DNA of 64,000 bases from Acidobacteriota bacterium (lineage in GTDB: Bacteria > Acidobacteriota > Thermoanaerobaculia > Multivoradales > JBCCEF01): positions 1 to 64,000 of the forward strand of contig JBCCHV010000029.1 of assembly GCA_039028635.1 (NCBI GenBank), given 5' to 3'. The position numbers were made by a program, and so were the translations under genes. Numbering within the stretch: position 1 is the stretch's first letter; each line of letters starts with the position of its first letter. Positions 8,876-16,638 of the stretch are shown piece after piece. Below the pieces are notes generated by a model. It had not been told where the DNA came from, did not search any database, and worked only from the letters and a program-made list of their open reading frames with translations.

Positions 8876-9815
8876 GACTGCTCCTTCCGGTGAGCTTGAA
8901 GAAGACATCGCGCAGCGAAACGTCGGCCATCTGGATCTGCACCAGGTCGCCGCGAATCGGCAGGCTCCGCAGCAGCTCCTCGGGCTGGTCGTGGTAGAGG
9001 ACCGTCTCGCTGCCGAAGACCATCACGTGGCGACGATCGATGCCGCCTCTGGCGAACAGCACTCGCGGCTCGACGCCGCGCAGGACGAGCTTGCGGCGCG
9101 GGCCGATGGCCTCGCGGCAGAGCTGCTCCGGCGAGCCACAGGCCACCACCCGGCCATCGTGCAGGATGCAGACCCGATCCGCCTGCTGCTCCGCTTCGAC
9201 CATGTCGTGGGTGGAAAAGAACAGCGTGCTGTCGCCGGCCGCCCGGCGGAGGATCTCCCACAGACGGCTCTGGGCCTTGGGGTCGAGGCCGGAGCTCGGT
9301 TCGTCGAGGAAGATCAGCTCCGGCTCTCCGAGCAAGGCGAGCAGCAGCGAAAGCCGCTGGCGCTGCCCCTTCGACAGGTAGCGCACGTAGTTCTCGGTGT
9401 CGAGCTGGAAGGCCTCGATCAGGGTCTGTGGGTCGAGGCCCCCGCGGTGGAAGCCCTGGTGCATCCAGATCACCTCCTTCACCTTGGCGAAGAAGGGGAA
9501 GGCGAAGCTCTCGAGCTGGACACCGCGACGCGCCTTGAGGGCGCCATCGGCGGGGTCCCGGCCGAGCACCCAGGCGCGACCAGAGTTGGGGGTCTTGAGG
9601 CCGGTGAGGATGTCGAGCAAAGTGGTCTTGCCGGTGCCATTGGGTCCCAACAGGGCGAAGGCCTCGCCCGGCTCGACGCGGAAGGAGACCTGGCTCAGGA
9701 CCGCCTTCTTGCCGTAGCCCTTGGTCAACCCCTCGGCGGCGATGGCAGCGCTGGTCGGGTCCTGCGGGACGATCGCGGCGGGCTCCTCGACGCGTTCCTC
9801 GAGGTCGGCGATCAC
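8856..9815 (-). CDS. ABC transporter ATP-binding protein of the TOMM cluster
   Basis: A 319-residue ATPase of the ABC-2 (drug/antibiotic export) class. Walker A GPNGTGKTT (57-65), signature LSKGQ (147-151), Walker B with D171-E172 and switch histidine H203 (STHDM) are all present, so it should hydrolyse ATP. About 25 residues precede the first strand. The GTG start shares the four bases GTGA with the stop codon of the B-protein gene, so it is translationally coupled to TOMM biosynthesis. It likely energises export of the modified peptide or self-protection. The C-terminal ~100 residues form the regulatory tail usual for this class. Confidence 0.88.
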   Translation of the reverse strand: MIADLEERVEEPAAIVPQDPTSAAIAAEGLTKGYGKKAVLSQVSFRVEPGEAFALLGPNGTGKTTLLDILTGLKTPNSGRAWVLGRDPADGALKARRGVQLESFAFPFFAKVKEVIWMHQGFHRGGLDPQTLIEAFQLDTENYVRYLSKGQRQRLSLLLALLGEPELIFLDEPSSGLDPKAQSRLWEILRRAAGDSTLFFSTHDMVEAEQQADRVCILHDGRVVACGSPEQLCREAIGPRRKLVLRGVEPRVLFARGGIDRRHVMVFGSETVLYHDQPEELLRSLPIRGDLVQIQMADVSLRDVFFKLTGRSSHVARSA

Positions 9816-10630
9816 GGCGTCGGTCGTCCCAGGATCATCGGCAACAAGGCCGCCTCGGTAAGGCCGTCGAGGCCGAGCAGGGCATTGAGCTGGTCATCGA
9901 GAAACCCTCCCATCAGGCAGCCGCCCCAGCCCATCTCGGTGGCCACCAGGCCGAGATTCTGAGCCACTGCGCCGGCCTCCATCAGGATCATCCGGTAGCC
10001 GCGGTCTTGATACTTGAAGGTCGAGCGCGAGAAGAACCCGCTGATCACGATGAGCGCCGAGGCGGTGTCGGTGGTCACCCCTTCGAGCAGCACGTACTCC
10101 TCCACTTGCGAGCGGAAATCGCCGCTGCGCAGCAAGTGGAGACGGTGATCCTCGGGGCCGTAGTGATAGATGCCGGCCTCGAGGTCCGCTCCAGAGAGCA
10201 CGATGGTGTAGATCTCGAGCGGAAAGAGGGCCCCACCGGAGGCCACCGCCCGAAAGTAGCCCGGCTTGTCGGTGCGCCCGTAAGCGAAGTGCAGCAACCG
10301 ACCGAGATCGTCCCGCGAGATCGCCTCCGAACGATAAGTGCGCACCGATCGCCGCGCTTCGATGGCCTGCTCGAGGCCGCTCTCCGCCGCCACCGGCGCC
10401 AGCTCGCAGGGCCGGCTCAGGGAATAGACCTTGTAGGGCTGAGAGATGGTCTGCACCATCTCCGGGTTGCGCGTGATGGCCGCGATGCGCTCGCCATACG
10501 AGCGCGTGTTGGCGGCGTGCAGCTTGGTGTTCTCGTGAAACAGCTCGCTGAGCGACGACTCGGTGACCAACGAGGAGACCTGCCGGTGATCGACCAGGTC
10601 GGTGAGGGCGGTCCATTCATCCTTGCGCAT
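9812..10630 (-). CDS. TOMM B protein: SagB-type FMN-dependent azoline dehydrogenase
   Basis: A 272-residue flavin enzyme of the nitroreductase fold, SagB-type. In this family it oxidises azolines made by the C/D complex to aromatic azoles. Visible marks are RRSVRTY (93-99) at the start of the flavin domain, the central GGALFPLEIY (132-141), the KY pair (206-207) and EAGAVAQNLGL (218-228). The first ~80 residues are an N-terminal extension. The gene begins 13 bases after the YcaO stop and ends in a GTGA overlap with the ATPase. A stand-alone nitroreductase role is possible by fold, but the position between YcaO and exporter makes the TOMM role far more likely. Confidence 0.9.
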   Translation of the reverse strand: MRKDEWTALTDLVDHRQVSSLVTESSLSELFHENTKLHAANTRSYGERIAAITRNPEMVQTISQPYKVYSLSRPCELAPVAAESGLEQAIEARRSVRTYRSEAISRDDLGRLLHFAYGRTDKPGYFRAVASGGALFPLEIYTIVLSGADLEAGIYHYGPEDHRLHLLRSGDFRSQVEEYVLLEGVTTDTASALIVISGFFSRSTFKYQDRGYRMILMEAGAVAQNLGLVATEMGWGGCLMGGFLDDQLNALLGLDGLTEAALLPMILGRPTP

Positions 10631-10643
10631 GGTGAGCTCTGCC

Positions 10644-12056
10644 TCAGGGAAAAGGATGGGGATAGGGGTTGATACCGGCCGTCGGATCCCAGCCGAAGCG
10701 CTGCCAGTCGAGGTCCCGAGGGATCGATTCGAGGCGCTGCTGGCCCAAGAAGGGCATGTTGTGGTCGCCGTGCAGGGGCACCAGTCCGGGCACGATCACC
10801 CGCACCACGTGGAAGCCGACCTCGGCGATATCGGGAGTCGTGATGTCCGCCACCACCACCTCGTAGCCGGCCTTGGCGAGCAGGCCGACGGTGCGCTCGA
10901 GATCCCCCAACGGGCGGCCGGTGGCGAGCTCCGGCAGGTCCGAAAGGACCACCCGGCGGTCGACCTCGCGGCAGAAACGGAAGGCCTCTTCCTTGAGCTC
11001 CGGACGCTTGATGTAGAGCAGCGAGTGCTCCTCGAAGTTGCGCAGGTCGGAGAAGTCCTCCGCCGGCTCCCAGTCGGCCAGGCGGTCGAGCTGAAAACGG
11101 AAGTAGGGCAACGCCTGGCTCGACTCGACCAGGGTCTTGTACACCGCGTCCCGGGCCGACAGGCGAGAAGCGCTGCCGACGCACAGCACGGTGCCGTACT
11201 CGGCCGGCCGGGTCAGGATGGTGAGCACCGAGGGAACACCGAGATCGAGGCTGACGTCGTAAACGGCGAGGTCGACGTCCGGGTGATCCGGGTAGTACCT
11301 CTCCCGCACCAGCCGGTCGATGGCCTCATCGTCGATCTCGATGCGCGGCCCCATGTGACGCTGCAGCCAGTGGATGGTGAAGGCATCGCGCTCGATCACC
11401 TCGTAGAGGCCGGAGAGAATGGCCTCCTCGAGGGTGCCACCGGCGGACAGACCGCTCGAGGCGTTGCGCCCGGTGACCGCCTCGCCGTCGCGATACTCGA
11501 ATCCCAGATAGACCAGCGTCGCCGGCACCAGCTTGGGCCGGTTCTCGGTCAGGGACCAGCCCCAGACCCACGACACCGGGGCGTCCTCGTCGAAATAGTC
11601 GGCGCGATAGCGCGGCGGCGGATTCTCCACCTGCGGGCGTGAGAACAGCCGCAGAAGCTCCGGCGCCACGGCATCGGCGGCGACCTCGCGATGGGGCGCG
11701 AAGATCATCTCGTCGCGGTCGTAGAACAGCATGCAGTAGCGCTCCGCCGCCTCGCCGATGGAGGCCGCCAGAGCGACCTCGAAGGTCGCTCCACCACCGC
11801 CGGACTTGATGCCGGAGTTGCCGCGCGAGGAGAAGCGCGAGGTGTCGCAGGCCGAGACGCCGAGGGAGAAACAGCGCGTATCCCCCTGGCGAAAGGCCCC
11901 GGGACCGACATGACGAATCAAGCCGGTACGCGAGGAGATCAAGCGCTTGCCCTTGCGCACCGTCTCGAAGGGGTCGCTCCAATCGACATCTCGCAGCTCG
12001 AAGGTCTGCCGCAGGTGGCGCGGCTCCCGCGGCTCGACGGCCGACCTACTTGCCAT
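10644..12056 (-). CDS. TOMM D protein: YcaO-domain azoline-forming cyclodehydratase
   Basis: A 470-residue YcaO protein. YcaO enzymes use ATP to activate the backbone amide so that a Cys (or Ser/Thr) side chain closes to a thiazoline (oxazoline). Family signatures are SRGNSGIKSGGGGATFEVA (77-95) followed by GEAAERYC (101-108), the EEAILSGLYEVIERDAF block (210-226) and ARDAVYKTLVESSQ (301-314). The C-terminus is PYPHPFP (464-470), the Pro-rich PxPxP tail characteristic of azoline-forming YcaOs and important for their active site. This separates it from thioamidating or ribosomal YcaOs. ATG 12056 is chosen because AGAGG precedes it and it overlaps the C-gene end by 11 bases; a longer form from 12110 would run deep into that gene. 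Confidence 0.95.
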   Translation of the reverse strand: MASRSAVEPREPRHLRQTFELRDVDWSDPFETVRKGKRLISSRTGLIRHVGPGAFRQGDTRCFSLGVSACDTSRFSSRGNSGIKSGGGGATFEVALAASIGEAAERYCMLFYDRDEMIFAPHREVAADAVAPELLRLFSRPQVENPPPRYRADYFDEDAPVSWVWGWSLTENRPKLVPATLVYLGFEYRDGEAVTGRNASSGLSAGGTLEEAILSGLYEVIERDAFTIHWLQRHMGPRIEIDDEAIDRLVRERYYPDHPDVDLAVYDVSLDLGVPSVLTILTRPAEYGTVLCVGSASRLSARDAVYKTLVESSQALPYFRFQLDRLADWEPAEDFSDLRNFEEHSLLYIKRPELKEEAFRFCREVDRRVVLSDLPELATGRPLGDLERTVGLLAKAGYEVVVADITTPDIAEVGFHVVRVIVPGLVPLHGDHNMPFLGQQRLESIPRDLDWQRFGWDPTAGINPYPHPFP

Positions 12057-13071
12057 AGGTGACCTCTTTCCAGGGATGGGCCTCGGGGGTGAGCGGGTGG
12101 CAGAAAGCACAACGCGGCAAGCGCAGCACCTCGTGAGGCTCGGCTCGCCAGCGACCGAGCTCGAAGGTCAGGTAGCGGCCGGCCAGCTCGACGGCGGCGA
12201 AGTCGGTCAAGAACTTCACGACCTCGGTGGCGGCGATGCCGGCAACGGCCTCGAAGAAGGGCTGCAGGCCGCCGCAGCGGGCCCCACCCTGACCGATCTC
12301 ACGCAACCGCTCGGCCAAGGCGCGGTGCTCGTCGAAGGAGCCGCGATGGCTCGCCTCGCGGGCCTCCAAGCACTGCAAGCAGGCGGTGCTGCCGGGCAGG
12401 AAGAAGGGACCGATGGCCGCCTCCCGCAAGCTCAGGATGCGCACCAACAACCAAGGGAAGCGCCGCTCCAGGGCGAAGCCGTTGATTGCCTCGACGAGCT
12501 CCGGATCGAAGCCTTCCTGGGTCACCAGCACCAGCTCTTGCGAGTCCTTCGGCAAGCCCTCTCCGGCCAACAGCGCCGGACGCCCGCCGCCGGCAAGCTC
12601 GAGGCGACGCACGCCGCCGATGCCGGCCCCTTCGAGCTGGCGCCCGAGGGCGCCGGCCAGGGCGCCCTCCCCGACCAGCGTCACGGTGGATTCGATCAGG
12701 CGCCGTTGGTGCCCCGCCCCGCCTTGATCGGAGAAGCGCGAGAAGAACGAGATCTGGTGCGAGAAGCGCTCCTCCACCTCGGCCGGTAGGCGGGCCCCAT
12801 CGCCTTCCTCGAGCAGACCGCGCTGGGCCAGACCGACGATCAGTTGGTCGACCTCGCCGGCGGTGATGCCCTGCTCGGCCACCGCTTGCTGGATCTCGGG
12901 ACGCGAGCGCTCGCCGGTGAGATGAGGCAGCACCGCCCCGAAGACGGCCAGGGCACGCTCGTTCTTGAGATCGAGGCGCCAGAGCTCGTGTTCACCGCCG
13001 CGCAGTCCCCAGGCGGTGCTCGAGATGGGAAAAATGGTGAGATAGGTCTTCAGCCTGGGTTTGTCGAGCAT
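12046..13071 (-). CDS. TOMM C protein: leader-binding E1-like cyclodehydratase partner
   Basis: A 341-residue protein of the TOMM ocin-ThiF-like class. Residues ~1-90 form a winged-helix RiPP recognition element (RRE), the part that binds the precursor leader and presents the core to YcaO. The rest is an E1/ThiF-like fold. Two CxxC pairs, C231/C234 (CLQC) and C321/C324 (CAFC), are the expected structural zinc tetrad. C and D are separate genes here rather than fused. The gene follows the precursor after 154 non-coding bases and overlaps the YcaO start (ACCTATGG junction). GGGGCGG precedes the ATG. The ThiF-like adenylation motifs are weak, as expected since ATP is used by YcaO. Confidence 0.92.
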   Translation of the reverse strand: MLDKPRLKTYLTIFPISSTAWGLRGGEHELWRLDLKNERALAVFGAVLPHLTGERSRPEIQQAVAEQGITAGEVDQLIVGLAQRGLLEEGDGARLPAEVEERFSHQISFFSRFSDQGGAGHQRRLIESTVTLVGEGALAGALGRQLEGAGIGGVRRLELAGGGRPALLAGEGLPKDSQELVLVTQEGFDPELVEAINGFALERRFPWLLVRILSLREAAIGPFFLPGSTACLQCLEAREASHRGSFDEHRALAERLREIGQGGARCGGLQPFFEAVAGIAATEVVKFLTDFAAVELAGRYLTFELGRWRAEPHEVLRLPRCAFCHPLTPEAHPWKEVTYGK

Positions 13072-13172
13072 CGTCCGCCCCGTCCCTGCAACCTTCGGTC
13101 AGCGATTGAGAGGGTGGCCACCCGCGGTGTCACCACGCTCTCGGCAGAGTCGAAAAAGGCCAGTCCCCGCGA

Positions 13173-13187
13173 CTCGGCCGGGCCGAG
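13173..13187 (-). terminator. Hairpin between precursor and C gene (possible attenuator)
   Basis: CTCGGCC (13173-13179) and GGCCGAG (13181-13187) pair perfectly around one base. On the minus strand a run of five T follows about 16 bases later (13153-13157), too far for a classical terminator. Its place just after the precursor fits a partial stop or mRNA stabiliser giving more precursor than enzyme transcript. A second palindrome, GGGTGGCCACCC, lies at 13112-13123. Confidence 0.35.
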
Positions 13188-13225
13188 CCGTCACGCCTTC
13201 AAATCGAGAATTCTGCGGTCTAGCT

Positions 13226-13390
13226 TTAACGCTCCGCCGCTGGCTCGACGTCGCAGCAACATCCACAGCAGTTGCAGCAGGCGCCGCCGGTGGCGGTCAG
13301 ATCGAAAGAAACGTCGGCCGGGAAGTCCTCCAGAGGGGTGACCTCGAAGAGAGAGTCCTGATCCACAGCACCATTGAAGAGATCGACCAT
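13226..13390 (-). CDS. TOMM precursor peptide with seven-cysteine core
   Basis: A 54-residue peptide, below usual gene-calling limits. The acidic leader (about 1-36, starting MVDLFNGAVDQDSLF) has two FxxxV stretches, F5-V9 and F23-V27, resembling the leader motif read by TOMM recognition elements. It ends in Gly35-Gly36. The core ACCNCCGCCCDVEPAAER has Cys at 38, 39, 41, 42, 44, 45 and 46 in a 2-1-2-1-3 pattern and no Ser or Thr, so only thiazoles can form. If all cyclise, two bithiazoles and one terthiazole result, separated by Asn and Gly. The start is fixed by a near-perfect ribosome-binding site (AAAGGAGG, 5 bases before ATG). It lies between transporter and cyclodehydratase genes. A metallothionein-like peptide is the alternative, disfavoured by the leader and context. 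Confidence 0.9.
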   Translation of the reverse strand: MVDLFNGAVDQDSLFEVTPLEDFPADVSFDLTATGGACCNCCGCCCDVEPAAER

Positions 13391-13599
13391 TGCAGCCTCC
13401 TTTGTTCTCAAAGGGTTGAAAATGCGAAACCTACTCCGGGGACTGGCCGAATCCCCTGATGGTGACCCCGGGAGGAACGGAGTAACTACTCCGAGACTGG
13501 CAAATTCAGATCGGCGAGGCGCCGACGACGAGGCGAGACGATGCAGGGTGCGGCCCGCGAATAGCTGCTGCTGCCGGGCGCCCCACGGGCACCGGCGGC
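13391..13599 (-). promoter_or_regulatory. Leader region of the precursor gene with 16-bp palindrome
   Basis: These 209 bases between the second permease and the precursor hold no gene. They contain a perfect palindrome CGGAGTA-n2-TACTCCG (13478-13493) and two direct copies of CTACTCCG-n-GACTGGC (13431-13447 and 13486-13501), the second overlapping the palindrome. This is a likely operator region. No convincing -35/-10 pair was found, so an alternative sigma factor or read-through from the transporter genes is possible. The site just before the ATG is AAAGGAGG. Confidence 0.5.
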
Positions 13600-14793
13600 T
13601 CAGAGCTCGCGCAGGGCGACGGACACCGGCAGGCGGGCCGCCCGCACCGCCGGGAAGAAGCCACCGACGAAGCCCATCATCAGAGCGTAGACGATGCCGG
13701 CGACCATCAGCGGCGGGGTCACCGCGAAGGCGAAGGCAACCTGGGAGAAGGTCTGGAAGTTCAGGGTCGCGGCCTGGAAACCGTTGAACAGGAGATAGGC
13801 CAGGGCCGCCCCCAAAACCCCGCCGCAGCCGGCGAGGAAGAGAGCCTCGGCCAGCACCGACACCACCACCGGTAGCGAGCCGAAGCCAAGGGCGCGCAGG
13901 GTGGCGATTTCGCGCGTGCGCGAGGACACCGCCGCGTAGAGTGTGTTGAGGGCGCCGAAGACGGCGCCGAAGCCCATCAACAGCGCCACCAGGGATCCCA
14001 GGCCGCGGATGATCGCGGTCATCACCGTCGACTGCTCCTGGTAGTAGTCGGTCTCCCGGATTACCTTGACGTTGAGCCGCGGGTCCGCCTCGAGCCCCTG
14101 CTGGAAGCTCTCGAAGGCGGCTGGCGATTCGAGCTTGGCGTGCACCGACTGGAAGGAGGTGCCGCGCTGGTAGGCGGGCTGCAGGACGCGGGCGTCGCAC
14201 CAGACCTCGGAGTCCTCGGCGGTGCCGCCGGCTTCGAAGATGCCGACCACCTGCCAGTCGATGTCGCTCCAGCGCACCGTCGACCCGAGGGTCAGGCCGG
14301 CGAACTCCTCAGAGGCGGCGCGGCCGACGATCAGCTCGTTGCGCCCCTCCTCGAAGAAGCGCCCATCGACCAGCTCGAACTCCTTGCGCACCGCGAAGGC
14401 CGCCGGCTCGACGCCACGCAGGGGCACGTTGGCGCCGGTGCCGGTCGAGCGCTTGGGCTGATCGACGACCACGAAGAGCTCGCCGGAGGCGATCGGTCGA
14501 CCGTCGCCATCACGGCGCACGGCCGGCTGATCGACGATGATCTGGACCGACTCGAGGGACAGCCCGCTGACCATCTCGGAGGTCGCCCCGGAGCGCATCA
14601 CCAGGACGTTGGAATCATCGCCGGTGCGCGCCAGGGTGGCCTGGAAGCCAGAGGCGATGGAGAGCACCCCGACCAACACCATGACGACGCCGCCGACGCC
14701 GACGATGGTGACCAGCGAAGATCCCACCCGCTGGGGCAAGCTGCGCAGACTGAAGGTGGTCACGGCGACCACCTGGGAGATCCAAGAAAACAC
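13600..14793 (-). CDS. ABC permease, MacB/FtsX type (second)
   Basis: A 397-residue permease with one N-terminal helix (about 22-50), a large periplasmic domain of MacB-PCD type and three C-terminal helices ending in the FtsX domain (ALGFGSLPVVVSVLAEALFL). MacB-type transporters work mechanically, driving periplasmic substrates through an adaptor and outer-membrane channel rather than moving them across the inner membrane. The GTG start lies one base after the stop of the preceding permease, so the two are coupled and probably form a heterodimer with the shared ATPase. It is immediately upstream of the TOMM precursor. Confidence 0.85.
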   Translation of the reverse strand: MFSWISQVVAVTTFSLRSLPQRVGSSLVTIVGVGGVVMVLVGVLSIASGFQATLARTGDDSNVLVMRSGATSEMVSGLSLESVQIIVDQPAVRRDGDGRPIASGELFVVVDQPKRSTGTGANVPLRGVEPAAFAVRKEFELVDGRFFEEGRNELIVGRAASEEFAGLTLGSTVRWSDIDWQVVGIFEAGGTAEDSEVWCDARVLQPAYQRGTSFQSVHAKLESPAAFESFQQGLEADPRLNVKVIRETDYYQEQSTVMTAIIRGLGSLVALLMGFGAVFGALNTLYAAVSSRTREIATLRALGFGSLPVVVSVLAEALFLAGCGGVLGAALAYLLFNGFQAATLNFQTFSQVAFAFAVTPPLMVAGIVYALMMGFVGGFFPAVRAARLPVSVALREL

Positions 14794-14794
14794 C

Positions 14795-15943
14795 TCAGGC
14801 CCGCCTCAGTGCATCCACGACCTTGAGCCGCAGGGCCTGCAGCGCCGGCGCCGCGCCGGTGATCAGACCGAGGCCGAGCACCATCGCGATGCCCAGCACC
14901 AGGGCATTGTTGGGCATGTAGAGGGTGGGCAAGAAAGCTCCGCCGAGGTCGAAGTTTCGGCTCAGGTAATAGATCAATCCGAGGCCGGCGCCACCACCGA
15001 GCAGGGCGAGGAGGCTCGACTCGAGAAGGACCAAGGCCATCACCTTGCCATCGCCGAAGCCGAGGGTCTTGAGCACTCCGATCTCGTGGATACGCTCGCG
15101 CACCGACTGCGCCATGGCGCTGCCGGCCACCAGCAGCAAGGTGAAGAAGACCACCGCCGCGACCCCGGTGACGATGGCGCCGATGTTGCCGGTCTGGTTG
15201 GCGAAGGCCTGGACGAAGGCCTTCTCGGTGGAGGTCTTGGTCTCCGCCGACGAGTTCGCGAACAGCTTGTCGAGGTTCTCGGCGATGGCGGCGGCGCGGT
15301 CCGGCTCGGCGACCTCGATGATGTACATGCCGACGGCGCCGAGCATTCCCATGCGCTCTTCGAGGTAGTCGTAGTGGAACAGGAAGAGGCTGTCGTCGGC
15401 GGTGCTGTCGGCACCTTCGTAGATGCCCTCGATGACGAACTCCCAGTAGGGGTCGTCCGGGGGCCGATAGATGGTGCCCTCGAAGGTCACTCGATCCCCG
15501 ACCTGCCAGTCGAAGCGCTTGGCCGTCGCGCGGCCGACGATGGCGCCGCCGCGGTTGTCGAACCAGGCCTGGCGACGCTCCTCCGGCAAGATGAACTCGG
15601 GATAGATGGCGAGATAGGCCTCCGGATCGACGGCGAACTGCGACATCTGGTTCTTGGGATCCTGGTAGATCCCGCCGAACCAGCTCGCCTGACTGACCTT
15701 CGCCACGCCGTCCTGGCCCTCGATGCGGTAGCGGTAGGCGAGGGGCAAGGGCTGGATGATCGACACCTTGTTGAGCATCACCAGCCGCTCCAGGCCATTG
15801 ATCTCGATTCCGGCACCGAAGGCCACCTTGATCGCCGTCAGCAAGCCGTAGAGGAAGAAAGCGACGAAGATCGACAGCACCGTCAGGCCGGTGCGCACTT
15901 TCTTGCGCGTCAGGTTGCGCCAGACGAGGTGGAGATACTTCAC
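14795..15943 (-). CDS. ABC permease, MacB/FtsX type (first)
   Basis: A 382-residue permease with the same layout as its downstream neighbour: N-terminal helix (about 19-40), a periplasmic domain, then three helices in an FtsX domain ([29 protein letters not shown]). The GTG start overlaps the ATPase stop as GTGA. Split ATPase plus two different permeases is a common bacterial arrangement, compared with the fused MacB of Escherichia coli. The adaptor expected for such a system is about 7 kb downstream at the end of the TOMM cluster, which ties the ends of the cluster together functionally (inference). Confidence 0.87.
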   Translation of the reverse strand: MKYLHLVWRNLTRKKVRTGLTVLSIFVAFFLYGLLTAIKVAFGAGIEINGLERLVMLNKVSIIQPLPLAYRYRIEGQDGVAKVSQASWFGGIYQDPKNQMSQFAVDPEAYLAIYPEFILPEERRQAWFDNRGGAIVGRATAKRFDWQVGDRVTFEGTIYRPPDDPYWEFVIEGIYEGADSTADDSLFLFHYDYLEERMGMLGAVGMYIIEVAEPDRAAAIAENLDKLFANSSAETKTSTEKAFVQAFANQTGNIGAIVTGVAAVVFFTLLLVAGSAMAQSVRERIHEIGVLKTLGFGDGKVMALVLLESSLLALLGGGAGLGLIYYLSRNFDLGGAFLPTLYMPNNALVLGIAMVLGLGLITGAAPALQALRLKVVDALRRA

Positions 15944-16629
15944 GCCACCGCCTCCTGAGCCAGCTTGCCCTGCTCGAGATGAACCGTCCGCTGGGCGCGC
16001 TCCGCCGCTCGCGGGTCGTGGGTCACCATCACGATGGTCTTGCCGAACTCGCCATTGAGGCGCTCGAGGAGATCGAGAATCTCGTCGCCGGCAACGCGAT
16101 CGAGGTCACCGGTGGGCTCGTCCGCCAGGATCAGGGTGGGGTCGGTGACGATGGCGCGGGCGATCGACACCCGCTGCTCCTGGCCGCCCGAAAGCTGGCG
16201 CGGATAGTGTTTGGCGCGGTCCGCCAACCCGACCACCTCGAGGGCGGTGCGGGCGCGCTGGCGACGCTCGGCCTTGCCCAAGCGGGTGAGCAACAGCGGC
16301 AGCTCGACATTGCGCTCCGCGGTGAGCACCGGGATCAGGTTGTAGAGCTGAAAGATGAACCCGACGTGGCGCCCCCGCCAGCGCGTCAGGCGCGCGTTCG
16401 AGGCGCGGTCGATGCGCTCCTCCCCCACCTGGATGGTGCCGGAGGTCGGGCGGTCGAGACCGCCGATCAAATTGAGCAACGTCGTCTTGCCGGAGCCGGA
16501 AGGCCCCATCAAAGCGACGAAGTCGCCGGCGTCGATGTCGGCCGTCAGGTGGTCGAGGACCTGAACCCGCTCGCTTCCCCGGCGATAGACCTTGGAGACT
16601 TCCCGCAACTGCACCAGTGGATTGGACAT
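15940..16629 (-). CDS. ABC transporter ATPase, LolD/MacB type
   Basis: A 229-residue ATPase. Walker [10 protein letters not shown] (42-50), signature LSGGQE (145-150) and Walker [13 protein letters not shown] with D169-E170 are all canonical; the last motif is diagnostic of the LolD/MacB/FtsE family. It supplies energy to the two FtsX-type permeases that follow with overlapping or near-overlapping starts. The ATG is 9 bases after the stop of the secreted metalloprotease gene, so transcription probably runs through from there. Confidence 0.93.
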   Translation of the reverse strand: MSNPLVQLREVSKVYRRGSERVQVLDHLTADIDAGDFVALMGPSGSGKTTLLNLIGGLDRPTSGTIQVGEERIDRASNARLTRWRGRHVGFIFQLYNLIPVLTAERNVELPLLLTRLGKAERRQRARTALEVVGLADRAKHYPRQLSGGQEQRVSIARAIVTDPTLILADEPTGDLDRVAGDEILDLLERLNGEFGKTIVMVTHDPRAAERAQRTVHLEQGKLAQEAVA

Positions 16630-16638
16630 TGCGGCGGA

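Larger units (their letters stand above)
13158..13448. repeat. 12-bp inverted repeats flanking the precursor gene
   Basis: GGCCAGTCCCCG (13158-13169) and CGGGGACTGGCC (13437-13448) are exact reverse complements on either side of the precursor gene. A degenerate third copy, CTCCGAGACTGGC, lies at about 13489-13501 in the same orientation as the second. They could be regulator sites, or the edges of a duplicated or exchanged precursor cassette. Confidence 0.55.
6243..16629 (-). other. TOMM (azole-containing RiPP) biosynthetic gene cluster
   Basis: All genes here are on the minus strand. In order of transcription they are LolD-type ATPase, FtsX-type permease, second FtsX-type permease, Cys-rich precursor, C protein (RRE plus E1-like), D protein (YcaO), B protein (SagB-type dehydrogenase), ABC-2 ATPase, ABC-2 permease, CIA30-like secreted protein and HlyD/MacA-type adaptor. 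From C to the ABC-2 permease the genes overlap or sit within 13 bases of each other. The C, D and B proteins are the recognised set for making thiazoles or oxazoles from Cys/Ser/Thr in a precursor peptide. The precursor has its own strong ribosome-binding site and is set off by 209 and 154 non-coding bases. The secreted metalloprotease at 16639-19197 may be part of the same unit. Confidence 0.9.

Noticed and set aside
13226..13390. Reading the Cys-rich peptide as a metallothionein
   Set aside because: Cysteines are confined to nine residues at the end of an acidic leader-like sequence, and the gene lies directly before a leader-binding protein and a YcaO enzyme.
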